In this document: in pieces, positions 36,470 through 44,734 of the stretch
How positions within the stretch are numbered: the stretch's first letter is position 1
Layout: each line of letters begins with the position of its first letter
Source of the DNA: Paenimyroides baculatum
Lineage (GTDB): Bacteria; Bacteroidota; Bacteroidia; Flavobacteriales; Flavobacteriaceae
DNA length: 64,000 bases
Assembly: GCF_008629655.1 (NCBI RefSeq)
Contig: NZ_VWSG01000008.1
Coordinates: 1 to 64,000 of the forward strand
Direction of reading: 5' to 3'
The notes under the pieces: generated by a model
Database searches by the model: none
What the model was told of the DNA's origin: nothing
Seen by the model: only the letters and a program-made list of their open reading frames with translations
Made by a program: the position numbers and the translations under genes

Positions 36470-36961
36470 ATGACGATAGAAATTGCAAAACCCGAACATT
36501 TAAACAGCATTATGCAGGTTATTGACGATGCCCGCAACATTATGCGTGCCAACGGCAACCTTACCCAATGGATTAACGGATATCCGTCGGCAGAAGTTAT
36601 TCTTAACGACATCAATCAAAACATAGGATACATTTGTTGGAACGATACCGAAATTGTGGGTTATTTCTCGTTTTTAAAAGGCGATAATCCGGAACCGACT
36701 TACAACGTCATCGACAACGGAAAATGGCTGAATAACGAACCTTACGGCGTAATTCACAGACTGGCAGCAAACGGAAAAGCTAAAGGTGTAGCCAAAGCTT
36801 GTTTTGATTATTGTTTTACGCAGATTAACAACATTCGGGTTGATACCAACAACAATAACCTGCCTATGCAGAACTTCTTTAAAAAGTACGGTTTTACGTA
36901 TTGCGGCGTTATTTATGTTACTGATGGTTCACCAAGAGATGCTTTTCAGATAGTGTTATAA
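36470..36961 (+). CDS. GNAT family N-acetyltransferase
   Basis: The 163-residue protein has the GNAT fold: conserved start MTIEIAKPEHL, beta strands with TEIVGYFSFLKG (about 58-69), and the acetyl-CoA region IHRLAANGKAKGVAKACFDY (about 98-117, the usual pyrophosphate loop being reduced). The end FFKKYGFTYCGVIYV is typical of the family. It starts 3 bp after the antiporter stop codon, so it is in the same operon, convergent with the following minus-strand genes. Substrate unknown. Confidence 0.85.
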   Translation: MTIEIAKPEHLNSIMQVIDDARNIMRANGNLTQWINGYPSAEVILNDINQNIGYICWNDTEIVGYFSFLKGDNPEPTYNVIDNGKWLNNEPYGVIHRLAANGKAKGVAKACFDYCFTQINNIRVDTNNNNLPMQNFFKKYGFTYCGVIYVTDGSPRDAFQIVL

Positions 36962-37669
36962 TTATTTTTCAACTTCATAATAACCAATATAAATAGGTTC
37001 TGGTTCTTCCAAAATGAACACTTTATTTAAAGGAAGTTCCTCCTTTTTAATTTCAAAAATGCCGTCATAATATTCTCTAAAACGTCCTACATAAAATTCG
37101 TTTCTGCGTCCATTCAGATGTAAATAAATAGTATCCGATATTTTTGACTTCGGGATTTCGATTTTAAATTGACCTGATGGGTTTACAATAACACTATGAT
37201 AGTAATTATCTGTATAAATGGTGACGTTAACATTATCTAGAATATCGTGTCGTTTATAATCAACTACAATACCTCTAACTACATATTTCAATGTATCGCT
37301 GAAAAAATGATTGGTTTGGAATAGTTCTTCATAAAAAGCAATAGATTTTTGTGGTTGCTTCTGTACAGAACACGACACTACCAAACCAGCGACCAACAAT
37401 CCATAAAAAGCATTAGAAATTTGCTTGTAATTAAAGTGATTTGAAGAAACCCATAAAGGTCGGTTTAATTGAGACTGTTTAAACTTCATACATTTTGGTC
37501 GGTCTTTTTGACTAACCAACTTACGTAATTGATTATCTGAAAGATTTGTTGCATCAAAAACCTTTTCACTGCAAAGCAAACACATTTGTTCTCTGTTAGA
37601 AATAAATTCCGAACTCCATTCTTGTTTTCCACAAGGTTTAGGAATAGTTATTTTTATTGATTTTTTCAT
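36962..37669 (-). CDS. Cys-motif protein with carboxypeptidase-like regulatory domain
   Basis: The ATG at 37669 gives 235 residues. It starts MKKSIKITIPKPC, then a CxxC (MCLLCSEKVFDATNLSDN), another Cys and FKQSQLNRPLW: the known N-terminal module of flavobacterial proteins with four conserved Cys. Next is a membrane segment (about 92-106) and a carboxypeptidase-regulatory-like beta domain (about 130-195, VVRGIVVDYKRHDILDNVNV). The stop codon touches the GNAT gene's stop (convergent). Possibly a membrane-bound protein with a zinc-ribbon-like N-terminus; function unknown. Confidence 0.65.
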   Translation of the reverse strand: MKKSIKITIPKPCGKQEWSSEFISNREQMCLLCSEKVFDATNLSDNQLRKLVSQKDRPKCMKFKQSQLNRPLWVSSNHFNYKQISNAFYGLLVAGLVVSCSVQKQPQKSIAFYEELFQTNHFFSDTLKYVVRGIVVDYKRHDILDNVNVTIYTDNYYHSVIVNPSGQFKIEIPKSKISDTIYLHLNGRRNEFYVGRFREYYDGIFEIKKEELPLNKVFILEEPEPIYIGYYEVEK

Positions 37670-37673
37670 AAGT

Positions 37674-38150
37674 TCATGTAATTTTAATCTCCAATTCCAA
37701 AAATGCATAATGGATAGCGTAAAGAATTAAATATAGCTCAATTTCTTCATCAGTTATAAAATTTAAAAAAGAAAAACTTAATTGATCAAAATACGATTTC
37801 CAAAAAGAATTTTTTAAAGAACTTCCTATTAACTCATTATCTCTATAAAATTCAATTTTGTAAGAAAATGAAAAAGGCTGCTTTATATAATATATATGTT
37901 CATTATATATCCAATAAAAACTATTCTTCTTTTGAACAAATTCATACAAAAGTGAAAAATTATTCTCTAAAAATACAATTTTGTTAAACCCGAAACCATG
38001 CTTTATGTAGAAAAACAACTGAACCTTACCAAAAGCATCTATTATTTGGTATTTCTCTCTAACAAACCATTTTCTTATAACGTTTGTTTCAAATAAAAAT
38101 TGATTGTTTAGATAAAACTCCCCGTATTTGTAAAGTACAATTGTTTCCAT
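37674..38150 (-). CDS. Hypothetical protein rich in aromatic residues
   Basis: The ATG at 38150 gives 158 residues with an unusually high share of Phe, Tyr and Trp. Strand-like stretches repeat 'YKYGEFYLNNQFLFE' and 'YIYNEHIYYIK' patterns, as in beta-rich proteins with an N-terminal tandem of short repeats (LURP-one-like at most). There is no signal peptide. It ends 4 bp before the start of the Cys-motif protein gene, so the two are co-transcribed. No family was recognised. Confidence 0.55.
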   Translation of the reverse strand: METIVLYKYGEFYLNNQFLFETNVIRKWFVREKYQIIDAFGKVQLFFYIKHGFGFNKIVFLENNFSLLYEFVQKKNSFYWIYNEHIYYIKQPFSFSYKIEFYRDNELIGSSLKNSFWKSYFDQLSFSFLNFITDEEIELYLILYAIHYAFLELEIKIT

Positions 38151-38153
38151 AAA

Positions 38154-38185
38154 AAAAACCTTTATCAATAAAGATAAAGGTTTTT
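38154..38185 (-). terminator. Terminator of the first small membrane protein gene
   Basis: Arms AAAAACCTTTATC (38154-38166) and GATAAAGGTTTTT (38173-38185) form a 13-bp stem. The same stem occurs again at 38834-38865 after atpG, so one is a copy of the other or both share an origin. Confidence 0.8.
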
Positions 38186-38190
38186 TTATA

Positions 38191-38538
38191 TTAAACGGAA
38201 AGCATTCTATCCCATATATAAGCAAATTGAGTAATAATGCAAAATACGAGCATAACTTCCAATAAATACTTAAAAAGAATTAGTTGATTACGTTCTTTAC
38301 TTAAATTCATTGCGTCAAAAAATCTAGTAATTACCATACCTATACACAAAAATAATATCATAAAAATATCATTCATTTTAAATACTTCAAGTATTAAACC
38401 TAATGCTAATAAGCTTAATGCGAGAGCAGACAACAAAATTTCAGCCTTTTTAGGAAAAACTGTTAATGGCTTTAATCTTGTATACATAAAGTAATCTAGT
38501 ATAAAAGCAAAAATTAATAATATTGCGAAACCTATCAT
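38191..38538 (-). CDS. Small integral membrane protein
   Basis: The 115-residue protein has four hydrophobic segments (about 2-14, 27-48, 52-68 and 87-109). No catalytic motif is visible. Its start is 13 bp from the stop of the upstream small membrane protein gene, so the two probably form an operon lying between two terminators with the same stem. Confidence 0.55.
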   Translation of the reverse strand: MIGFAILLIFAFILDYFMYTRLKPLTVFPKKAEILLSALALSLLALGLILEVFKMNDIFMILFLCIGMVITRFFDAMNLSKERNQLILFKYLLEVMLVFCIITQFAYIWDRMLSV

Positions 38539-38551
38539 TTTAAACTATTTT

Positions 38552-38812
38552 CTATTTTTTATCATCTTTATAAACAATTACAACAGCTATGATTATTAAA
38601 GATATTGAAAATCCAATCAAAAATATCCTTTCATTTTTAAGTCTTCTCATTCCAGCATTTACAACATTCTCATCAATGTTCTTTACAATACCATGTAATT
38701 GAACTTCATATTTTTGTTTTATGTATGTGTTGAGATAAGCAAAAAAAATTAAGACTAAAATAATTAAAACAATGAAAGGGAAGAGTCTTTTAAATTTATT
38801 ATAGCTTTTCAT
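38552..38812 (-). CDS. Small membrane protein with two hydrophobic segments
   Basis: The 86-residue protein has hydrophobic stretches at about 10-28 and 61-80 separated by a charged loop (KQKYEVQLHGIVKNIDENVV). Unknown function. It directly follows the ATP synthase operon terminator on the minus strand and precedes the other small membrane protein gene. Confidence 0.5.
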   Translation of the reverse strand: MKSYNKFKRLFPFIVLIILVLIFFAYLNTYIKQKYEVQLHGIVKNIDENVVNAGMRRLKNERIFLIGFSISLIIIAVVIVYKDDKK

Positions 38813-38833
38813 CTTCTGTAATTTTAAAAAATT

Positions 38834-38865
38834 AAAAACCTTTATCGTAATTGATAAAGGTTTTT
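38834..38865 (-). terminator. Terminator of the ATP synthase operon
   Basis: Arms AAAAACCTTTATC (38834-38846) and GATAAAGGTTTTT (38853-38865) form a stem identical to that at 38154-38185. It lies about 24 bp past the atpG stop codon. Confidence 0.8.
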
Positions 38866-38888
38866 AAAATATGTTTTAAAAAAACGTA

Positions 38889-39749
38889 TTAATTATTCAA
38901 TGCTTCGGCACCACCAACGATTTCTAAGATTTCGTTTGTAATAGCAGCCTGACGTGCTTTGTTATACGTTAATTTTAACTGATCCCGTAAATCTTTTGCA
39001 TTATCGGTTGCTTTGTGCATAGCCGTCATACGTGCGCCGTGTTCAGCCGCGTTAGAATCTAAAACTGCTTTGTACAACTGCGTTTTCAATGACGCCGGAA
39101 TTAAATTTAAAATGATTTCTTCTTTAGAAGGCTCATAAATATAATCTACCGTTACGTTTGATTCTGTTTCAATTGGCTTTAAAGGTAAAAACTGCTCTGT
39201 TTGTACAATTTGTGTAGCTGCATTTTTAAACTGGTTATACACCAATTCTACTTTATCGTACGTACCTTCAATAAATGCATCCATAATCTGTTGTGCAACT
39301 GCTTCAACATTCACAAACGTTAAGGCATCGAACAAATCACTGCGGTTTGCAAAAACAGTTTCGGTTTTTCCAACCAAATCAAAACCTTTTTTACCAATTG
39401 TTAATACATCAACCTGCTTATCTGCGTAAGTTTTATCAATTAACGTACGCGTTGCTTTAATAACATTTGCATTAAAAGCACCACACAATCCGCGGTTTGA
39501 TGTAACCACAACTAACAAAACCTTGTTTACTTCGCGTTGTTCAGCGTAAACACCAGCACCATCGCCTTCTAATGTTGAACTGATATTCTGAATTAATTCG
39601 GTTAATTTCTCTGCATACGGACGCATAGCTGTAATAGCATCTTGCGCCTTTTTTAATTTTGCAGCAGAAACCATCTTCATTGCAGATGTAATCTGCATGG
39701 TTGATGATACCGAGTTTATTCTGTTACGTATTTCTTTTAAGTTTGCCAT
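38889..39749 (-). CDS. atpG: ATP synthase F1 gamma subunit
   Basis: The 286-residue protein has the gamma-subunit ends: N-terminal MANLKEIRNRINSVSSTMQI and C-terminal KARQAAITNEILEIVGGAEA, the two helices that form the rotating shaft, with the Rossmann-like middle (VVVTSNRGLCGAFNANV, about 80-97). It is the last gene of the operon; the beta and epsilon genes are absent here, as usual in Bacteroidota. Confidence 0.95.
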   Translation of the reverse strand: MANLKEIRNRINSVSSTMQITSAMKMVSAAKLKKAQDAITAMRPYAEKLTELIQNISSTLEGDGAGVYAEQREVNKVLLVVVTSNRGLCGAFNANVIKATRTLIDKTYADKQVDVLTIGKKGFDLVGKTETVFANRSDLFDALTFVNVEAVAQQIMDAFIEGTYDKVELVYNQFKNAATQIVQTEQFLPLKPIETESNVTVDYIYEPSKEEIILNLIPASLKTQLYKAVLDSNAAEHGARMTAMHKATDNAKDLRDQLKLTYNKARQAAITNEILEIVGGAEALNN

Positions 39750-39836
39750 TTTAATAGAATTAAGACAAAGAAATTAGATATTAGTATTGAGAACTTAGAA
39801 ATCTAGATTCTCAATACTAACTACTCTATACTTTTA

Positions 39837-41411
39837 TTAGTATTTAGACGATACTTCTTTTGCAACTTTTTCTAATGTAGCTGTAGCATCATCAGATAAG
39901 TTACCTGCTTTTAACGCATTTAAAGTATCGCGGTACGATAAGTTTAATACTTGTAAGAATTCTTTTTCAAATTCTTTTACTTTTTCTACAGGAACGTTAC
40001 GCAACAAGTTTTTAGAACCTGCATAGATAATCGCAACCTGATCTTCTACAGAATACGGATCGTTTACCGCTTGTTTTAAGATTTCAACGTTACGACGACC
40101 TTTTTCGATTACGTTTAAAGTTACTGCATCTAAATCAGAACCAAATTTCGCGAAAGCTTCTAATTCACGGAATTGTGCTTGGTCTAATTTTAATGTACCT
40201 GCAACTTTTTTCATTGATTTAATTTGCGCGTTACCTCCAACACGAGATACCGAAATACCTACGTTAATTGCCGGACGTACACCTGCGTTAAATAAATCAG
40301 ACTCCAAGAAAATCTGTCCGTCTGTAATCGAAATTACGTTTGTTGGGATATATGCAGAAACGTCACCAGCTTGTGTTTCGATAATTGGTAAAGCAGTTAA
40401 CGAACCACCACCTTTAACGATTGGCTTTAACGATTCTGGTAAATCGTTCATGTTTTTTGCGATTTCATCGTCACCGATTACTTTTGCAGCACGCTCTAAT
40501 AAACGAGAGTGAAGATAGAAAACGTCTCCAGGATAAGCCTCACGACCTGGTGGACGACGTAAAATCAAAGACATTTCACGGTAAGCTACCGCTTGTTTAG
40601 ATAAATCATCATAAACGATTAATGCAGGACGACCTGTATCACGGAAATACTCACCAATTGCAGCACCTGCCATTGGAGCATATACCTGCATTGGAGCAGG
40701 ATCTGATGCATTTGCAGCAACAATTACAGAATAAGCCATTGCGCCTTTTTCTTCTAATGTTTTTGCAATGTTTGCTACTGTAGATGCTTTTTGCCCAACA
40801 GCAACATATATACAGAATACTGGTTTACCAGCATCGTAAAATTCTTTTTGATTTAAAATGGTATCGATACAAACAGTAGTTTTACCTGTTTGACGGTCAC
40901 CAATAACCAACTCACGTTGACCACGACCAACCGGGATCATTGCATCAATAGCTTTGATACCTGTCTGCATAGGCTCGGTTACCGGCTGACGGAATACAAC
41001 ACCAGGAGCTTTACGCTCGATTGGCATTTCGTATAAATCGCCAGTGATAGGTCCTTTACCATCGATTGGGTTACCTAAAGTATCAACCACACGTCCTAAC
41101 ATACCTTCACCTACTTTGATAGATGCGATACGACCTGTTCTTTTAACGATAGATCCTTCGCTTACACCTGTAGATGGGCCAAATAAAACAACACCAACGT
41201 TATCTTCTTCTAGGTTTTGAACCATTGCCTCTAAACCGCTCTCAAACTGAACCAACTCACCATACTGTGCGTTTGCCAATCCGTGAACACGTGCAATACC
41301 ATCACCTATTGTTAAAACGGTACCAACTTCTTCTACAGATCCTTCTGCTGTAAAACCAGATAATTGTTTCTTTAATATTGCTGAAATCTCAGCAGGATTA
41401 ATTGCTGCCAT
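39837..41411 (-). CDS. atpA: ATP synthase F1 alpha subunit
   Basis: The 524-residue protein is a standard alpha subunit: N-terminal beta barrel (about 25-95), P-loop GDRQTGKTT (about 170-178), the segment [20 protein letters not shown] (about 268-287) and C-terminal helical domain. It binds nucleotide in the non-catalytic sites of the F1 head. It lies 37 bp downstream of atpH and 87 bp upstream of atpG. Confidence 0.97.
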   Translation of the reverse strand: MAAINPAEISAILKKQLSGFTAEGSVEEVGTVLTIGDGIARVHGLANAQYGELVQFESGLEAMVQNLEEDNVGVVLFGPSTGVSEGSIVKRTGRIASIKVGEGMLGRVVDTLGNPIDGKGPITGDLYEMPIERKAPGVVFRQPVTEPMQTGIKAIDAMIPVGRGQRELVIGDRQTGKTTVCIDTILNQKEFYDAGKPVFCIYVAVGQKASTVANIAKTLEEKGAMAYSVIVAANASDPAPMQVYAPMAGAAIGEYFRDTGRPALIVYDDLSKQAVAYREMSLILRRPPGREAYPGDVFYLHSRLLERAAKVIGDDEIAKNMNDLPESLKPIVKGGGSLTALPIIETQAGDVSAYIPTNVISITDGQIFLESDLFNAGVRPAINVGISVSRVGGNAQIKSMKKVAGTLKLDQAQFRELEAFAKFGSDLDAVTLNVIEKGRRNVEILKQAVNDPYSVEDQVAIIYAGSKNLLRNVPVEKVKEFEKEFLQVLNLSYRDTLNALKAGNLSDDATATLEKVAKEVSSKY

Positions 41412-41448
41412 GCGTTTGACTATTTTATCACGTTAACCGTGTGTGATT

Positions 41449-41982
41449 TTAATTATTAAATTCTCTTTTTAATTGACTTAATTTGTTTGCAATTGATGCA
41501 TTGTACTGCATATCGCCCAAACGAATGATAAAGCCGCCAATAATGTCTTTATTTACTTCGTTTACAATAGTAACTTCTTTTGTAGAAAGCTCTTTTACTT
41601 TTGCCAATACCTGCGCTTCTAATGCCGGTGTTAAAAGTGTAGCTGTTGTTACATAAGCAACTTCAACTCCTTTTAACTCGTCATACAATTTAGCGTATTG
41701 TGCTGTAATTGCTTCTAATATATCTAAACGCTTGTTTTGTAATAAAACCGAAAATAAGTTTTTAGTATCTGCGTTAGCCGAAGCAAAAATTTCGTTTAAG
41801 GCAGCTAATTTAGATTCTCCTTTAATTACCGGATTTTCTAAAAATAACTTTAACTCACTGCTTTGTGAAATAGCATCAGATATTGTTTTCATATCTGTAC
41901 CAACCACTTCGGCATTTCCTTTTGCGTTAGACACGTCAAGAATTGCTTTAGCGTATCTTAAGGCTGCTCTTGTTCCCGTCAT
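41449..41982 (-). CDS. atpH: ATP synthase F1 delta subunit
   Basis: The 177-residue protein has the delta/OSCP layout: an N-terminal helical bundle (ALRYAKAILDVSNAKG) and the C-terminal signature EVNKDIIGGFIIRLGDMQYNASI (split about 147-169) which contacts the b subunits. It ties the F1 head to the peripheral stalk. It lies 9 bp after atpF. Confidence 0.92.
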   Translation of the reverse strand: MTGTRAALRYAKAILDVSNAKGNAEVVGTDMKTISDAISQSSELKLFLENPVIKGESKLAALNEIFASANADTKNLFSVLLQNKRLDILEAITAQYAKLYDELKGVEVAYVTTATLLTPALEAQVLAKVKELSTKEVTIVNEVNKDIIGGFIIRLGDMQYNASIANKLSQLKREFNN

Positions 41983-41991
41983 AACGTACTA

Positions 41992-42492
41992 TTAATTTAA
42001 TTTAATATCGTTTAATAATGATCCAACCAATTGCTCTTGCGCTTGCTTGTCTGCTAACTGACCTTTTAATAATTTTTCTGCGATATCGATTGATAATGTA
42101 GAAACCTGATTTTTAATATCAGCCATTGCAGCATTTTTCTCACTTTGGATAGATGCCTGTGCTTGTGCGATCATTTGTGCACCTGCAGTCTGAGCTTCTT
42201 CTTTAGCTTCTGCAATCATTTTGTCTTTCATTTCGCGTGCTTCTTTTAACATTGCATCGCGCTCTAAACGTGCTTCAGCCAATAATTTTTCGTTATCTGC
42301 TTTTAAGTTTGTTAACTCTCTTTTTGCGTTTTCTGCAGCTGCTAAAGCATCTGCAATTCCTTCTTCGCGAGCTTCTAAAGCGTTAACGATAGGTTTCCAA
42401 GCAAATTTTCCTAATAAGAAAATAATAACTACTAAGATGATTGCTTGCCAAAAGAATAAACCTAAACTAAAATCGTTGATTAACTTTTCCAT
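41992..42492 (-). CDS. atpF: ATP synthase F0 b subunit
   Basis: The 166-residue protein has one N-terminal membrane segment (about 8-28, FFWQAIILVVIIFLLGKFAW) and a long charged coiled coil (about 30-150) rich in Ala, Glu and Lys, forming the peripheral stalk as a dimer. It follows atpE after 93 bp that contain a strong hairpin. Confidence 0.93.
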   Translation of the reverse strand: MEKLINDFSLGLFFWQAIILVVIIFLLGKFAWKPIVNALEAREEGIADALAAAENAKRELTNLKADNEKLLAEARLERDAMLKEAREMKDKMIAEAKEEAQTAGAQMIAQAQASIQSEKNAAMADIKNQVSTLSIDIAEKLLKGQLADKQAQEQLVGSLLNDIKLN

Positions 42493-42543
42493 TATATCTT
42501 AAATGTAACTTTTAATTTTTTACTGTAATTTTTTGTTTAATTA

Positions 42544-42578
42544 AACAATATCTGTAACCAACCGTTACAGATATTGTT
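42544..42578 (-). other. Strong intercistronic hairpin between atpE and atpF
   Basis: Arms AACAATATCTGTAAC (42544-42558) and GTTACAGATATTGTT (42564-42578) form a perfect 15-bp stem, 5-base loop, starting just 7 bp past the atpE stop. In the direction of transcription it is followed by TAATT rather than a long T run, so it is more likely a partial terminator or mRNA-stabilising element that raises atpE output over the downstream genes. Confidence 0.7.
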
Positions 42579-42585
42579 TTTTTAA

Positions 42586-42780
42586 TTAAGCTCCTAAGAT
42601 TAAAGCACCGAATGCTAAACCTTCTAATAATGCACCAATGATGATCATTGCTGTTTGGATTTTTCCAGCAGCTTCTGGCTGACGTGCGATAGCGTCCATT
42701 GCAGAACCACCAATTTTACCTAAACCGATACCTGCTCCGATAACGATTAAACCAGCACCTACTAAATTTGGAATTGTCAT
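42586..42780 (-). CDS. atpE: ATP synthase F0 c subunit
   Basis: The 64-residue protein has two membrane helices joined by the polar loop RQPE (33-36) and the ion-carrying Glu53 in the second helix (LLEGLAFG). It forms the c ring. The residues around Glu53 do not show the Gln/Glu-Ser-Thr pattern typical of Na+-binding rings, so proton coupling is likely. Its small size is normal for the phylum. Confidence 0.95.
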   Translation of the reverse strand: MTIPNLVGAGLIVIGAGIGLGKIGGSAMDAIARQPEAAGKIQTAMIIIGALLEGLAFGALILGA

Positions 42781-42837
42781 GATAAATGATTTATATATAA
42801 TTAAACAAAATTTTAATACTCTTTTATTTCTTTTCTA

Positions 42838-44004
42838 TTAATGATGATCGTGTTCTTCAACAGCCGAACCAATAAACAATGATGATAACATTGTAAAGAT
42901 GAATGCCTGTAAAAATGCTACCAACAATTCTAATACTGTTAAGAATAAGGTTAGCAAGAACGATACACCTACTGCACCCGGCGTTGTTAAAGTTTGTTTC
43001 ATTACAAACGCAACTGCGATTAAACCCATTACTACAGAGTGACCTGCTGTGATATTTGCGAACAAACGAATTAATAACGAGAATGGTTTTGTGAACATAC
43101 CTAAAACCTCAATTGGTGCTAAAACAATTTTCATTGGCCACGGCACACCCGGCATCCAGAAAATGTGTTTCCAGTAATCTGCGTTTCCGCTAAAGTTTAC
43201 ATATAAGAAAGTAAACAATGCCAAACAAACTGTAACCGAAATGTTTCCTGTAACGTTTAACCCAAGTGGCGTTAAACCTAATAAGTTTAATAAGAAGATT
43301 AAAAAGAAAACCGATAATAAATACGGCATGTACTTTTTATATTTTTTTTCACCAATATTTGGGCGAGCCATTTCATCGCGTACATAAATTACCAATGGTT
43401 CTAATGCACGTGCAATTCCTTTAGGTAAATTGTTTGGTGATGCTTTGTAAGTTTTTGCTAATGCTGTAAATCCTAAAAACAATAATACGGTAGCTAATAA
43501 TAAACCTACAACATTTTTAGTAATTGAAATATCGAAAGGTTTTTCATTAGTTGGGTGATGATGCTCATCGTAAGAGATCGTACCCGCAACATCTGTTTTA
43601 TAAACTTTACCGTGGTAATATTTATAATATTGTCCGCCGTTTTCTACAACTGTTCCTTTGTAAACAAAATCTTCTGTAGACATAAAAACTTTCAGACCGT
43701 TATCAACTAAAATAACTGGTAATCCAAAACCATAATGTCTGTGCTCTTCTGCATTTCCAAAAAACGAATAGTAATGATCATCCATTAAGTGATGCTGTGT
43801 GTAAGCCTTCACAAATTCTTTTGAACTTGGATCAACCTCAGCATGCGTATCATGTGAACCATGAGTTTCATGTGACGTTTCTGTAGTAGCAGCGTGCAAA
43901 GAATCATGCGCTGAAACAACTGGTGTTTCTGCATTTGAAACCAAAGGCATCAAAGCAAATAAAGCAGCTGTTAGTAAATGAAGTGATTTTTTAATAGTCA
44001 CCAT
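42838..44004 (-). CDS. atpB: ATP synthase F0 a subunit, with long N-terminal periplasmic extension
   Basis: From the ATG at 44004 the product has 388 residues. It begins with a signal peptide (MVTIKKSLHLLTAALFALMP) and a His-rich region of about 130 residues (ETSHETHGSHDTHAE and others) before the usual a-subunit membrane part (about 165-388). The essential Arg is in LLIRLFANITAGH near residue 320. The extra N-terminal region is typical for Bacteroidota a subunits. The C-terminus ends EEHDHH, also His-rich. Confidence 0.92.
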   Translation of the reverse strand: MVTIKKSLHLLTAALFALMPLVSNAETPVVSAHDSLHAATTETSHETHGSHDTHAEVDPSSKEFVKAYTQHHLMDDHYYSFFGNAEEHRHYGFGLPVILVDNGLKVFMSTEDFVYKGTVVENGGQYYKYYHGKVYKTDVAGTISYDEHHHPTNEKPFDISITKNVVGLLLATVLLFLGFTALAKTYKASPNNLPKGIARALEPLVIYVRDEMARPNIGEKKYKKYMPYLLSVFFLIFLLNLLGLTPLGLNVTGNISVTVCLALFTFLYVNFSGNADYWKHIFWMPGVPWPMKIVLAPIEVLGMFTKPFSLLIRLFANITAGHSVVMGLIAVAFVMKQTLTTPGAVGVSFLLTLFLTVLELLVAFLQAFIFTMLSSLFIGSAVEEHDHH

Positions 44005-44103
44005 ACCGGGATTAAATTTTTTATGTTTCAAAAATTTTGTGCAAAAATACATAATTTATCGTTTCCGAACAGAAGTATTTTAAACTTTTTTTATTTATTT
44101 ATT

Positions 44104-44502
44104 TTATGATGAATGTGATTGATTTAAAACACGATACGTTACGTACACATCAAAAAACATAAACAAAAAGAAAACGGCTAAAAAATTATATTTAAAAAAA
44201 TCATCTGCTGTACTGGTTTTCAACGCACTGCTAATGGCAAAATAATTAATTACCAGTTTTAACGTTAAGAATCCTAAAAACAAAAAACCTAAATTTTGAG
44301 GCATGCTTTTCCCAATACCTACCACAGCAAAAATTAATAATGCCGACAGCAGAAACTGCAACGCATAAATTTGCCAAAGCTGCATATAAGCGCTATCCCA
44401 CAAAGGCAAGTGTTTGGTGATTGACTGTAACAAAAAGTGCAAACCGAAAGAAACCAGTGCCAAAATTGCCAACTGACCTATAAAAGCTAATGCTTTACCC
44501 AT
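44104..44502 (-). CDS. Four-helix membrane protein in the AtpI position
   Basis: The 132-residue protein has four hydrophobic segments (about 5-25, 45-65, 72-90, 105-125). It lies between the AtpZ-like gene (overlapping by 8 bp) and atpB and is presumably part of the ATP synthase operon, perhaps an assembly factor for the c ring like AtpI. No sequence motif confirms this. Confidence 0.55.
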   Translation of the reverse strand: MGKALAFIGQLAILALVSFGLHFLLQSITKHLPLWDSAYMQLWQIYALQFLLSALLIFAVVGIGKSMPQNLGFLFLGFLTLKLVINYFAISSALKTSTADDFFKYNFLAVFFLFMFFDVYVTYRVLNQSHSS

Positions 44503-44734
44503 TTTTATTTAATTTATTAACCTGACTGATGACTTGATACATTGCCAGAAAAATTCCGAGCAAAGTTACACTTTTTGTTCCCCAATCGTCATATATTAAA
44601 TACTTTTTATCTAACCAACCGCCAATCCTGAAAAACACATAAATTGTTGCACCCATTTGAAAAGGAATCGATGTAAATATCAACCACTTACTGGCAGCAC
44701 TTGGTTTTTTGGGCAGCTTGTTATTTTCCGGCAT
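44495..44734 (-). CDS. AtpZ/AtpI-family protein
   Basis: From the ATG at 44734 the product has 79 residues with two membrane segments (about 17-36 and 52-70), fitting the small AtpZ/AtpI family (IGGWLDKKYLIYDDWGTK between the helices). Members help c-ring assembly or Mg2+/Ca2+ supply for the ATP synthase. The start codon lies inside the end of the sprE-like gene and the end overlaps the next gene, so all three are translationally linked. Confidence 0.75.
   Translation of the reverse strand: MPENNKLPKKPSAASKWLIFTSIPFQMGATIYVFFRIGGWLDKKYLIYDDWGTKSVTLLGIFLAMYQVISQVNKLNKNG

Noticed and set aside
42544..42578. Ordinary terminator ending an atpB-atpE transcript
   Set aside because: In the direction of transcription the stem is followed by TAATT and not a T run, and no promoter for atpF is evident, so full termination is unlikely.
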